NCBI GenBank assembly: GCA_002841455.1
Contig: PGZT01000008.1
Span: 1-33,165, forward strand
From: Firmicutes bacterium HGW-Firmicutes-21
GTDB lineage: Bacteria; Bacillota; Clostridia; Oscillospirales; CAG-382
Direction of reading: 5' to 3'
DNA length: 33,165 nucleotides
Shown: one piece after another, positions 18,492 through 27,994 of the stretch
Layout of the letters: every line of letters starts with the position of its first letter
How positions within the stretch are numbered: position 1 is the stretch's first letter
Notes under the pieces: generated by a model
The model's database searches: none
Told to the model about the DNA's origin: nothing
The model's input: only the letters and a program-made list of their open reading frames with translations
Made by a program: the position numbers and the translations under genes

Positions 18492-18914
18492 ATGAACAAG
18501 GAAAAGGTTCAAAAATACAAGAGCTGCCTGTATAAATCACTGTTATTATACACAGTATTATCATACGGTTATTTAGCGGCGGTTGCTTCCTCTTCCGCAG
18601 ACAATACCAGTACGGCTATCTCCGTTTTTGCCAGGGAGCTGCTGTCCAACAATGCCGTATTGCTTTTATTCTCTCTGGTGTTCGGTTTTTCCTTCCTCAT
18701 ATTTACAATAAAAGGAATGCCGAATGCGGCGAAATGGACTATTCATATTGTGCTGTTGTATGCTTCAATGCTTCTGGCTTTTTTATCAATGGCAAGAGTC
18801 GGTGCCGATCCGAGGAGCAAGGTGTTGTTTATATTTATATCAACCCTGATATTTGCGGTTCTGTACAGTATATCGGCATTGATTGTGCATTTATATAAGA
18901 GAAAAAGGCGTTAA
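18492..18914 (+). CDS. Hypothetical small integral membrane protein
   Basis: 140 aa with about four hydrophobic segments, directly after the P-loop gene on the same strand. Confidence 0.65.
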   Translation: MNKEKVQKYKSCLYKSLLLYTVLSYGYLAAVASSSADNTSTAISVFARELLSNNAVLLLFSLVFGFSFLIFTIKGMPNAAKWTIHIVLLYASMLLAFLSMARVGADPRSKVLFIFISTLIFAVLYSISALIVHLYKRKRR

Positions 18915-18927
18915 AATAAAGAAATTG

Positions 18928-18957
18928 GGGATGCTCATTCGAGCATCCCGCTTTTTA
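18928..18957. terminator. Intrinsic terminator
   Basis: GGGATGCTC-ATTC-GAGCATCCC followed by GCTTTTTATT. Confidence 0.82.
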
Positions 18958-18968
18958 TTTCTGTCTAT

Positions 18969-21950
18969 TTATTCATACAAGTTATAACTGCCCATGAAAT
19001 GCCGCTTAACCATCAGATAATCTATTGAAGTAATGTCGTCACCGCCCGCAACGCAGCCTGCCGCAAGGAAAGCACCCTCAAGGTTATAATTACCCATGAA
19101 TGCACGCTTAATGCGTAGATAATCAATGGCTGTAATTCTACCGTCTCCGCTGGTATCGCCTTTTATGACAATGGTATAGCTGTTCTGTCCGATTTGTATA
19201 ATACAACCCGTACCAACAAGGGCTGATCCCGCAAGTGTGGCACCGCTCGCATCCTTGACGGTTATAGTGCCGTCGAACATTGCGGTAACCTCCGTCACTG
19301 TCTGCAAGCTCCTGAGACCGTTTGCAAAATCATCCTCTAATCTCAGAGCGACTCCGGGCTTTAACGAAACATTCGTCTTAATGGATATATAACTGCCCGC
19401 AAGTGCCGTTCTGTTATTTATATTTATTCCGTGCAGCACAAGAACATCACCGACCTTGGCTGTGTTTGCATATGCTTTGTTTATGGCTCCATCGCCGCTG
19501 TCACCGTGAACACCTAATACAAAACCGTTTCCGGGAACTGTTTTAATCACATTGCTTCCGTTGCCGCTTGCGGTCTGGATAACAACATACGCTCCGATTT
19601 GCGGGTTCCACTGTGCCGCAATTGCCCTTGCCCAGTTTAGATTTGCATTATCCCCGTTAAGCTCCGGCGCATATCCGGGAGTGAATATAATACTATGGTT
19701 TGTAAGTATCTTGGAGTTGAAGCCCGTCAGGTATATTCCATCTGCAATCTGTACATCGCTCTTGTAAACCTCAAGCTCTGTGATGAACATAAACGGCTTT
19801 ATAGCACCACCCACCATATGAAACTTTACATATCTTCCGCTGACACCTTCCGCAAGAATCAGAGTATATTTTACATCGGTTCTTTGGATTTTTTCTGCGT
19901 TAGCTTCATCCGCTACGCTCCTGCACAGATTCGGCTGGTCTGCAACGGCTATACCCGCTTCGGTAAAGCTTACCCCGTCATCCGAAACAAGTATAACCAC
20001 CTTTGTGGGTGCTTCTATTCCCGCACCCCAATCGTGCTCCGAATAAGTAATGAATTCGGTTAGCTTGTTTTCTGTTTTATTTAAATCTATAATGACATCG
20101 TAATAGGGTTTGCCGTCCTCGGTTCCGGCCTTTAGAGAGCTGTGGAAGCCCACCCAAGCGGGTCCGTATGCGCCCGAAAGCAGCGAACCGATATTTCCGT
20201 CGGTTAATTCCTTATTGTCGGTATCCTCATAATTACCTGTCCATACTCCGCCTATTTTTGTATAGCTCTTTCCTTGAGCTATATTTATCAATGCGTCGCC
20301 GGTCATGTTCAACAACGCTCTGAGCTTCCTTGTCGCCTCTGCAATCTCCTCCGAGGTAGCGTCCGCATCGGCTCTTATGGCAGATGCTTCTTCGTATGTT
20401 TCCCAAATCATTTTAAGCACGGTATCGCTATAATCCTTGAAGTAAACTCCCGATGCCGCCGCAAGTGCGGCGTCCAGCTCCGCTTTACCGGAAATTGCTG
20501 ATTGAAGGAACATATATGCACGGGTGTAATCGCCCGGCATGCTGTTTGGGTTATCTAAAACCGCTTCGGCATTTGCAATCGCTTCTATGACCGCAGTTGT
20601 TGTGTTCTCTGCGTTATCCGCAATAAGCTGCTCGAGTGCGGTAACAATTTCTGTGTCCGGACTCTGTCTCTCGACTATATAGATACAGTTTGCGACATTC
20701 CGTCCATATGTACCCTCAGAGCTTTTAAGAGCGTATTCAAAATCACCGTTCGGTTTGGTAATCAGCATCTGTGTCGAGCCGCCTCCGTCGAGGTTATAGG
20801 CGGTTACACATCCCATCTGTACCATTATATCCGCAAGCTCATAAACCGTAAGTCCGGGTGCGCTGTCCGTAAGATTTCTGCCCGCTGTTGTTATCAGCAT
20901 TACCGAGCCGTCCGCTTTCAAGCCGATGGAGGACCTCTGCGCTCTTGCGCTCATAAAATCAGCGCCGAGCTGGCTAAGGGATTCCGCCGTATCCCTGACT
21001 CCGTTCTTTACGATGGGATACTGTGCGACAAGCGCTGCGTTTGCTCTCTCTGTGTACTGCTTGGATGCTTCTATTGTCTCACTGACTGCAATTTCAAAAA
21101 TGTCACCGACCGTAACAGAAGCCGCAACAGCCGCTTTAAGCGGCGAATCATTCTTGACATAGAGAACAAATTCATCCGCACCGACCGTGCTGTAATAGGA
21201 ATTTGTCCTTACCTCAAGCACCTGACCCTTAAGGTTTCCGCCTATTGTGAGCTGACCGTAGTCCAGCTTTTTACAGAGTATCTCAAGACCTGCGATAACG
21301 GAATCTGTTCTTGTTCCGCATTCGGTATCCCAATAATAAAATCTGTTGTCAACGGCGGTCGCCAATGATTTTTTATTTATATGAACAAGAGCGCTTGCAC
21401 CGCCTGAGGTTATCTCCGTTCCGTTGTGGTAAAGATTGAAATTAAGCTTTGATTGCACTATGTTCACTTGACCGTCCGAATCGAAGGTGATGATATCGTT
21501 CTGATACCCTAAGGTCGCTTGTGCAAGTCTGCCGTCATGCACCCAGTAGCCCGCATAGGTGCTTCCGGTATTCGTCGCATAAAATGTAGCGTTAATACCG
21601 CCGATTACATTTGCGCCGAACTGACTCTCCGCTTGCTGCGCCGATCTGTATATATCCGCTCCCGTGCCTGTCCACTTGCTGTATACATAAGGCATATAGT
21701 TGCTTGTGGTCGGATTAAACTCAAGCGCATATACCGCTTGCTGACGGCTTCCGCTGTCTGTAAACACCGCTTTTGAGTATGTAACGGCACCGTCCGTGGT
21801 TAGATTCCTGTTATCAACCGCTGTAATAATGCCCGTTCCAAGCGTTCCGCCAACGGAAAATGCAATTGCGGAAACCGACCCTGCCAACGACGACAATAAA
21901 ACCGTTACCGTCAGTAATAACGCAAGAATTTGCTTTTTTGTCCTTCTCAT
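18969..21950 (-). CDS. Secreted phosphodiester glycosidase (NAGPA-type) domain protein with F5/8-like and dockerin-like domains (paralog 1)
   Basis: Signal peptide; GGINATFYATNTGS and NLDGGGSTQM (NAGPA domain); NIAQGKSYTKIGG...VSGRYVKFHMVGG (discoidin-like); C-terminal GDTSGDGRITAIDYLRIKRAFMGNYNL...DITSIDYLMVKRHFMGSYNL (dockerin type I-like). Confidence 0.85.
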   Translation of the reverse strand: MRRTKKQILALLLTVTVLLSSLAGSVSAIAFSVGGTLGTGIITAVDNRNLTTDGAVTYSKAVFTDSGSRQQAVYALEFNPTTSNYMPYVYSKWTGTGADIYRSAQQAESQFGANVIGGINATFYATNTGSTYAGYWVHDGRLAQATLGYQNDIITFDSDGQVNIVQSKLNFNLYHNGTEITSGGASALVHINKKSLATAVDNRFYYWDTECGTRTDSVIAGLEILCKKLDYGQLTIGGNLKGQVLEVRTNSYYSTVGADEFVLYVKNDSPLKAAVAASVTVGDIFEIAVSETIEASKQYTERANAALVAQYPIVKNGVRDTAESLSQLGADFMSARAQRSSIGLKADGSVMLITTAGRNLTDSAPGLTVYELADIMVQMGCVTAYNLDGGGSTQMLITKPNGDFEYALKSSEGTYGRNVANCIYIVERQSPDTEIVTALEQLIADNAENTTTAVIEAIANAEAVLDNPNSMPGDYTRAYMFLQSAISGKAELDAALAAASGVYFKDYSDTVLKMIWETYEEASAIRADADATSEEIAEATRKLRALLNMTGDALINIAQGKSYTKIGGVWTGNYEDTDNKELTDGNIGSLLSGAYGPAWVGFHSSLKAGTEDGKPYYDVIIDLNKTENKLTEFITYSEHDWGAGIEAPTKVVILVSDDGVSFTEAGIAVADQPNLCRSVADEANAEKIQRTDVKYTLILAEGVSGRYVKFHMVGGAIKPFMFITELEVYKSDVQIADGIYLTGFNSKILTNHSIIFTPGYAPELNGDNANLNWARAIAAQWNPQIGAYVVIQTASGNGSNVIKTVPGNGFVLGVHGDSGDGAINKAYANTAKVGDVLVLHGININNRTALAGSYISIKTNVSLKPGVALRLEDDFANGLRSLQTVTEVTAMFDGTITVKDASGATLAGSALVGTGCIIQIGQNSYTIVIKGDTSGDGRITAIDYLRIKRAFMGNYNLEGAFLAAGCVAGGDDITSIDYLMVKRHFMGSYNLYE

Positions 21951-22082
21951 CGCTTGATTTCTCCCCGTTAATTATTTTGTTTTTTTGTTTTGTATCAAAT
22001 AGTTCATTTTATTATACAACTTTACCAAAAATAAGTCAATACAAACGATTATATTTTCTACATTTTTACGAAAAGCAGTAAA

Positions 22083-22110
22083 AAGCGGATGCAATGCTCT
22101 GCACCCGCTT
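22083..22110 (-). terminator. Intrinsic terminator of the upstream paralog (22134-25130)
   Basis: Minus-strand AAGCGGGTGCA-gagcat-TGCATCCGCTTTTT; the one non-Watson-Crick position is G.U only on the minus-strand RNA, supporting that orientation. Confidence 0.75.
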
Positions 22111-22133
22111 AAATATTGAGTTTTTACAAGCTG

Positions 22134-25130
22134 TTATTCCGCAAATATGTCGTAGGTGTTAAGAAAATGTCTTTTTATCCTTAGATAATCCTTGGAGGTC
22201 GGGACGGGAGTTCCCTCAAGAGCGCCTGCTCTCAGCTGTACTGCGTTAAGCGTATAAGAACCTATAAAAGCTCTCTTGGCAAACAGATAATCACTGGAAT
22301 TTATCCTTCCGTCGCCGTTAATATCGCCTTTAACAATAACGGTATAGCTGTTTGATCCGGCTTGAATGACGCAGCCCGTACCCACAAGAGCTGTTCCGGT
22401 GATGGTGGCTCCGCTCAAATCCTTTACAGTAACGCTGCCGTTGAACATCGCCGCAACCTCTGCCACCGTCTGCAGGTTCTTGAGACCGTTAGCAAACGCA
22501 CCCTCTAACTTTAAAGCTACTCCCGGTTTTAACGAGATAGCCTCCTCCGCTGTCTGAATGGTGATATAGCAACCCGCAAGCGCTGTTTTGCTGTTTATGT
22601 CGATTCCGTGCAGAACAAGTATGTCGCCGACTTTGGCGGTATTAGCATATGCCTTGTTTATAACTCCTTCGCCGTTGTCGCCGTGAACACCCAAGACAAA
22701 GCCGTTTTCGGGTACTGTTTTAATCACATTGCTACCGTTTCCGTGTGCGGTCTGAATAACTACATATGCCTGTTTTTCTTCATTCCACTGTGCAGCAATT
22801 GCTCTTGCCCAGTTTAGATTTGCGTTGTCTCCGGTAAGCTCCGCCGCATAATCGGGGGTGAAAATTATCGAGTGGTTCGTTAGGATTTTTGCGTTATAGC
22901 CTGTTAAAAACATTCCGCTTGTAATCGGCGAATCGCTCTTGTAAACCTCAAGCTCGGTAATAAACATAAACACCTTTGTAGCTCCGCCCACCATATGGAA
23001 CTTTACATATCTTCCGCTGACGCCTTCGGTAAGGTTAAGAGTATATTTTACATCTGTTCTTTGGATTTTTTCTGCGTTAGCTTCGTCCGCTACGCTCCTG
23101 CACAGATTTGATATGTCTGCAACGGCTATGCCTGCCTCGGTAAAGTTTACGCCGTTATCCGAAACAAGTATAACCACTTTAGTAGGTGCTTCGATTCCCG
23201 ATACCCAGTCATGTTCCGAATAAGTAACAAACTTAGACAGCTTGTTTTCTATTTTGCCAAGGTCAATTGTAACATCGTAAAAGGGTTTACCGTCCTCGGT
23301 TCCACCCTTGTACGAGGAATGGAAGCCCACCCAAGCGGGTCCGTATGCGCTGATAAGCAGCGAACCGATATTTCCGTCGGTCAACTCCTTGTCGTCGGTG
23401 TCAAGGTAATTATTATTTGCGGTCGGATGTGTACCGCCTAATTTGGTATAGCTCTTACCTTGGGACACATTTATCGACGCTGTACCCTTCATGTCCAACA
23501 GATTTCTGAGCTTCCTTGTCGCCTCTGTAATCTCTTCCGAGGTAGCGTTTGCATCGGCTCTTACGGCAGATGCCTCTTCATATGTTTCCCATATCATCCT
23601 AAGCACGGTGTCGCTGTAATCCTTAAAGAAAATACCCGATACCGCCGCAAGTGCGGCATCCAGCTCCGCTTTGCCCGATAGTGCCGATTGAAGGAACATA
23701 TATACACGGGTATAATCGCCCGGCATGCTTTTTGTGTTATTGATTACAGCCTCGGCGTTTGCAATCGCTTCCACAACCGCAGTCGCCGTGTTTTCTGCGT
23801 TATCCGCAATAAGCTGCTCGAGTGCGGTAACAACCTCTGTGTCCGGACTCTGTCTCTCGACTATATAAATACAGTTTGCGACATTCCGTCCGTTTGCACC
23901 CTCATTACTTATATGTACTTTTTCAAAGCTTCCGTTTTCCTTGATCACCATCTGTGTAGAGCCGCCGCCGTCGAGGTTATAGGCGGTTACACATCCCATT
24001 TGTACCATTATATCCGCAAGCTCATAAACCGTAAGTCCGGGTGAGGAATCGGTTATATTCCTGCCTGCCGAGGTTATAAGCACAACCGTTCCGTCCGCTT
24101 TTAAACCTATGGAGGACCTCTGTGCTCTTGCGCTCATAAAGTCGGCACCGAGCTGGCTGAGAGATTCCGCCGTATCCGCAACTCCGTTCTTTACGATGGG
24201 ATATTGTGCTACAATGGCGGCGTTTGCTCTCTCTGTATACTGCTTGGACGCCTCTATTGTCTCACTGACCGCAATTTCAAAAAAATCACCGACCTTAACA
24301 GAAGCCGCAACAGCCGCTTTTAGCGGTGAATCGTTCTTGACATAGAGCACAAACTCATCCGCACCGACCGCGCTGTTAAAAGAGTCCTCTCTTATTTGGA
24401 GAACCTCACCCCTCAGCGTACCGCCGATTGCAAGCTGACCGTAATCCAGCTTTTTACAGAGTATCTCAAGCCCTTCGATAACGGAATCTGTCTTTGTTCC
24501 GCATTCGGTGTCCCAATAATAAAACCTGTTATCAACGCCGGTTGCCAAAGATTTTTTGTTTATATGTACAAGACCGCTTCCGCCGCCTGAGGTAATCTCT
24601 CTGCCGTTATGAAAAAGGCTAAAATTAAGTCTTGAATTAACGATGTTAACCTGTCCGTCGGAGTCAAAGGTTATAATATCGTTCTGATACCCCAAGGTCG
24701 CCTGTGCAAGCCTTCCCTCATGTACCCAATAGCCCGCATAGGTGCTTCCGGTGTTCATCGCATAAAAGGTAGCGTTAATTCCGCCGATTACATTTGCGCC
24801 GAACTGGCTCTCCGCTTGCTGCGCCGTAGCCAATGCATTGCTTCCCGTGCCTGTATATTTACTGTATACATAAGGCATATAGTTGCTTGTGGTCGGATTA
24901 AACTCAAGCGCATATACCGCCTGCTGACGGCTTCCGCTGTCTGTAAATACGGCTTTTGAAAATGTAACCGCGCCGTCCGTGGTTAGATTCCTGTTATCTA
25001 CCGCTGTAATAATACCCGTTCCAAGCGTTCCGCCGACATTAAATGCGATTGCGGATACGGTAAGCGACATTCCGCCGACCGTAACAAGCAAAGCCAGCAA
25101 AGCCGCTAACAGCCTCGTTCTTTTATTCAT
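22134..25130 (-). CDS. Secreted phosphodiester glycosidase (NAGPA-type) domain protein with F5/8-like and dockerin-like domains (paralog 2)
   Basis: Same architecture as 18969-21950; NLDGGGSTQM; C-terminal GDINGDGRINSSDYLFAKRAFIGSYTL...TSKDYLRIKRHFLNTYD. Confidence 0.85.
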   Translation of the reverse strand: MNKRTRLLAALLALLVTVGGMSLTVSAIAFNVGGTLGTGIITAVDNRNLTTDGAVTFSKAVFTDSGSRQQAVYALEFNPTTSNYMPYVYSKYTGTGSNALATAQQAESQFGANVIGGINATFYAMNTGSTYAGYWVHEGRLAQATLGYQNDIITFDSDGQVNIVNSRLNFSLFHNGREITSGGGSGLVHINKKSLATGVDNRFYYWDTECGTKTDSVIEGLEILCKKLDYGQLAIGGTLRGEVLQIREDSFNSAVGADEFVLYVKNDSPLKAAVAASVKVGDFFEIAVSETIEASKQYTERANAAIVAQYPIVKNGVADTAESLSQLGADFMSARAQRSSIGLKADGTVVLITSAGRNITDSSPGLTVYELADIMVQMGCVTAYNLDGGGSTQMVIKENGSFEKVHISNEGANGRNVANCIYIVERQSPDTEVVTALEQLIADNAENTATAVVEAIANAEAVINNTKSMPGDYTRVYMFLQSALSGKAELDAALAAVSGIFFKDYSDTVLRMIWETYEEASAVRADANATSEEITEATRKLRNLLDMKGTASINVSQGKSYTKLGGTHPTANNNYLDTDDKELTDGNIGSLLISAYGPAWVGFHSSYKGGTEDGKPFYDVTIDLGKIENKLSKFVTYSEHDWVSGIEAPTKVVILVSDNGVNFTEAGIAVADISNLCRSVADEANAEKIQRTDVKYTLNLTEGVSGRYVKFHMVGGATKVFMFITELEVYKSDSPITSGMFLTGYNAKILTNHSIIFTPDYAAELTGDNANLNWARAIAAQWNEEKQAYVVIQTAHGNGSNVIKTVPENGFVLGVHGDNGEGVINKAYANTAKVGDILVLHGIDINSKTALAGCYITIQTAEEAISLKPGVALKLEGAFANGLKNLQTVAEVAAMFNGSVTVKDLSGATITGTALVGTGCVIQAGSNSYTVIVKGDINGDGRINSSDYLFAKRAFIGSYTLNAVQLRAGALEGTPVPTSKDYLRIKRHFLNTYDIFAE

Positions 25131-25198
25131 CCTAATTCGCTCCTTTGTGTTTAGTTAATGTGTTTATTATACAAATATTCGTAAACATTGTCAATAGA

Positions 25199-25774
25199 TT
25201 ATGTGTAACTTTCCGAATCAAGGATTTGGGATATCTTACATATCGGCAGCCCCATAACATTGAAAAAGTCACCCTTTATACACTCGACAAACGCAGACGC
25301 TCTGCCCTGAACACCGTAGGAGCCTGCTTTATCAAACGGCTCGCCGCTCTTTATATAGTCGATTATCTCCCGTTCGGAGAGGTTTCTGAATTTAACCTCG
25401 GTTACCTCATAACCGATATGCCGCCGCTCTCCGCAAAGTATCGCATAGCCTGTATATACCTCGTGCCAAGCACCCGACAGTTTTTTCAGCATAAGAAATG
25501 CGTCGGCGGTGTCCCTCGGTTTCCCAAGCAGAACTCCTCCCAAGTAAACCATGGTATCGGCGGCAAGGATAAGTGCGTCTGTAATTGCGATTTTTTGCTT
25601 TACATATAACGCTTTATCAAGCGCAATCCGCTTTACCGCCTCGGGAGGGGTTGCTCCCTCGGGAACCGTCTCGTCGGTAGCCGCCTCCTCAACCGTGAAA
25701 ATATACCCTGCGTTCCGTAGTATTTCCCGCCGACGGGGTGATTTTGATGCCAATATAATGCTTTTTTTATCCAT
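25199..25774 (-). CDS. maf: Maf family nucleotide pyrophosphatase
   Basis: IILASKSPRRREILRNAG, ALILAADTMV, GKPRDTADAFLMLKKLSG, YGVQGRA. Confidence 0.92.
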   Translation of the reverse strand: MDKKSIILASKSPRRREILRNAGYIFTVEEAATDETVPEGATPPEAVKRIALDKALYVKQKIAITDALILAADTMVYLGGVLLGKPRDTADAFLMLKKLSGAWHEVYTGYAILCGERRHIGYEVTEVKFRNLSEREIIDYIKSGEPFDKAGSYGVQGRASAFVECIKGDFFNVMGLPICKISQILDSESYT

Positions 25775-25800
25775 TTACAATGCTCCTGTGTAAAAATGTC

Positions 25801-25829
25801 TTGCAAATATCGTGATATGTTATTATAAT
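25801..25829 (+). promoter_or_regulatory. Predicted sigma-A promoter of the proB-like gene
   Basis: TTGCAA, 17-bp spacer, TATAAT. The ORF-track ATG at 25828 lies inside the -10, so translation likely starts at 25867. Confidence 0.7.
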
Positions 25830-25866
25830 GTATATTATCTTATATGTAAACAGAGGGAATGAAGAA

Positions 25867-26691
25867 ATGAGCTTTGATTGTGAAATTGTTGGGAAAATAG
25901 GTTCCATGGCTCTTATTAATCATGAAATAAACGAGCTGGATTATAATACTTTCAGCAGAATAGGTAAATATCTCAGTCCCGGATGCGTATGGATAAGTTC
26001 GGGAGCTGTGGAGATCGGTAAAATAGATTATTACAAGAGGAATAACTGTGCCATTGTGCCGGAGGATGATATTGCCAAATCATTATACGCTTCACAAGGT
26101 CAGTGTATTTTAATCGAGAATTACAGACATTTTATAAAGCCGGAATATTCGGTCAGACAAATACTGCTTGAGCATAACCATTTCAATGACGAAAACAAAA
26201 GGGAATATATAAAGAAATTATTATTACGGTCAATCGAACAAAAAGCGATACCTATTATAAACTATAATGACTCCGTCAGTAATTACGAAATAATGAAAAT
26301 GGAGCTAAACAGAATACGGAACAAAAACGAGTCGGCTGTGGAGTGTATAGACAATGACGAAACCGCCTCTCAGATTTCGGTTTTATTAAAGTCAAAATAC
26401 TTGTTGATTATGACATCCGCCGACGGCTTGCTAAAAAATCCTGATGACCCTTCCTCTTTGATTGAAAGAGTGGAGGGAAAAGACGCATATGAGCTGACGG
26501 AAAACATTAACGGTCTTTTTCATCATTGCAACGGAACAAGCCGCAAGGGGTCAAACGGAATGCTGGCAAAGCTGCAGTATATAAAGGAACCGGTTAAGAA
26601 CGGTACGATTGTAATAATCGGCAGTCCGAAATATACCATTCCGGATTTGATTAAAGGAACTGTAAGACGAACTGTTATTTCAGTGCGGTAA
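25867..26691 (+). CDS. proB: Divergent glutamate 5-kinase (amino acid kinase fold, no PUA domain)
   Basis: GKIGS, ISSGAVEIGK, IPIINYNDSV, IMTSADGLLKNP, GSNGMLAK; followed by proA. Confidence 0.8.
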   Translation: MSFDCEIVGKIGSMALINHEINELDYNTFSRIGKYLSPGCVWISSGAVEIGKIDYYKRNNCAIVPEDDIAKSLYASQGQCILIENYRHFIKPEYSVRQILLEHNHFNDENKREYIKKLLLRSIEQKAIPIINYNDSVSNYEIMKMELNRIRNKNESAVECIDNDETASQISVLLKSKYLLIMTSADGLLKNPDDPSSLIERVEGKDAYELTENINGLFHHCNGTSRKGSNGMLAKLQYIKEPVKNGTIVIIGSPKYTIPDLIKGTVRRTVISVR

Positions 26692-26741
26692 ACAAAACAG
26701 ACGGTGATTTTTATCAATTAAAACAGAAAGGATATAAATAT

Positions 26742-27971
26742 ATGCTTAAAAACAAATGCTTAAAGGCAAAAGAAGCGTTTGCCGTACTGTCCTCGTCAAC
26801 CGGACAGGTGCGTAACAGAGCGATAGCTCTTATGGCGGAGTCTCTTGAAGCCGAATACGAATATATTCTAACCGAAAACGAAAAGGATATTGCGGATGCG
26901 GCTCTAAAAAGGCTGTCCGATGCCATGACCGACAGGTTAAGGCTGACAAAGGAGCGTATTTTTGCTATCTCGGCTTCCCTTAGGAAGGTATGTATGCTCC
27001 CCGACCCGTTGGGCAAGGGCACGGTTTTTACCCATCTGAACGGGCTAACCATACAAAAGGTACAGGTTCCGCTTGGACTTATCGCCATAATATACGAATC
27101 CCGTCCGAATGTAACCGTCGATGCCGCCGCACTCTGCATTAAATCGGGTAACACGGTGATATTGCGGGGTGGCAGCGAGGCAATAAACTCAAATATCGCA
27201 TTAGCGAGGGTATTACGGAACGCACTTTCCGCCTCCGATCTCCCTGCCGACTGTATTCAGATTGTGGAGGATACCTCAAGGGAGACCGCAACCGAGCTTA
27301 TGAAGCTGAACGGTTATATTGACCTGCTTATTCCGAGAGGCGGTAAATCGCTTATACAGGCTGTCGTTGCCAACTCCACCATCCCTGTTATAGAGACGGG
27401 AGAGGGTAACTGTCATATTTATGTTGATGAGAGTGCGGATACCGAAATGGCTCTCAATATAATAAATAATGCAAAGACCTCCCGCCCTTCTGTTTGCAAT
27501 GCTGCGGAGAGCCTGCTGCTTCACCGCTCCGTCGCCGCCACACTGCTCCCGCTTATAAAAGCACGGATGCCGAAGGTAGAGCTTAGAGGATGTGCGGAGA
27601 CTCTTAAAATATTGCCGGATATTACCGCCGCAACCGATGAGGATTTCTACACCGAGTATCTCGACTATATTATGTCGGTCAAGATAGTTGCGGATGTTAA
27701 GGAAGCGGTAACTCATATAAACGAGTACAACACCAAGCATTCGGATGCTATTATTACCAAGAACCCCGACGCCGCAGAATATTTTACGGTGAATGTGGAT
27801 GCCGCCGCCGTTTATGTCAATGCCTCCACCCGTTTTACCGACGGCGAGGAGTTCGGATTCGGTGCCGAAATCGGTATTTCCACGCAAAAGCTGCACGCAA
27901 GAGGACCGATGGGGCTTGACGAGCTCACAACGATAAAATACAAGGTTATCGGCAACGGACAAATCAGATAA
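26742..27971 (+). CDS. proA: Glutamate-5-semialdehyde dehydrogenase (gamma-glutamyl phosphate reductase)
   Basis: PLGLIAIIYESRPNVTVDAAALCIKSGNTVILRGGSEA, VIETGEGNCHIYVD, RFTDGEEFGFGAEIGISTQKLHARGPMGL. Confidence 0.95.
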   Translation: MLKNKCLKAKEAFAVLSSSTGQVRNRAIALMAESLEAEYEYILTENEKDIADAALKRLSDAMTDRLRLTKERIFAISASLRKVCMLPDPLGKGTVFTHLNGLTIQKVQVPLGLIAIIYESRPNVTVDAAALCIKSGNTVILRGGSEAINSNIALARVLRNALSASDLPADCIQIVEDTSRETATELMKLNGYIDLLIPRGGKSLIQAVVANSTIPVIETGEGNCHIYVDESADTEMALNIINNAKTSRPSVCNAAESLLLHRSVAATLLPLIKARMPKVELRGCAETLKILPDITAATDEDFYTEYLDYIMSVKIVADVKEAVTHINEYNTKHSDAIITKNPDAAEYFTVNVDAAAVYVNASTRFTDGEEFGFGAEIGISTQKLHARGPMGLDELTTIKYKVIGNGQIR

Positions 27972-27994
27972 AACAAGGGAGCAAGGACAATAAA

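Larger units (their letters stand above)
18969..25130 (-). repeat. Tandem gene duplication
   Basis: The two ~1000-aa ORFs align end to end, with very high identity over the N-terminal ~430 aa and clear divergence in the C-terminal ~60 aa. Confidence 0.9.

Noticed and set aside
20926-24345. Plus-strand ORF pair (20926..21162 and 24109..24345) with near-identical proteins
   Set aside because: Similarity is explained by the tandem duplication of the minus-strand dockerin-like genes; these are antisense shadow ORFs.
18969-25130. Mobile element or integron origin of the duplicated block
   Set aside because: No transposase, integrase, attC-like or flanking repeats found; ordinary tandem gene duplication is sufficient.
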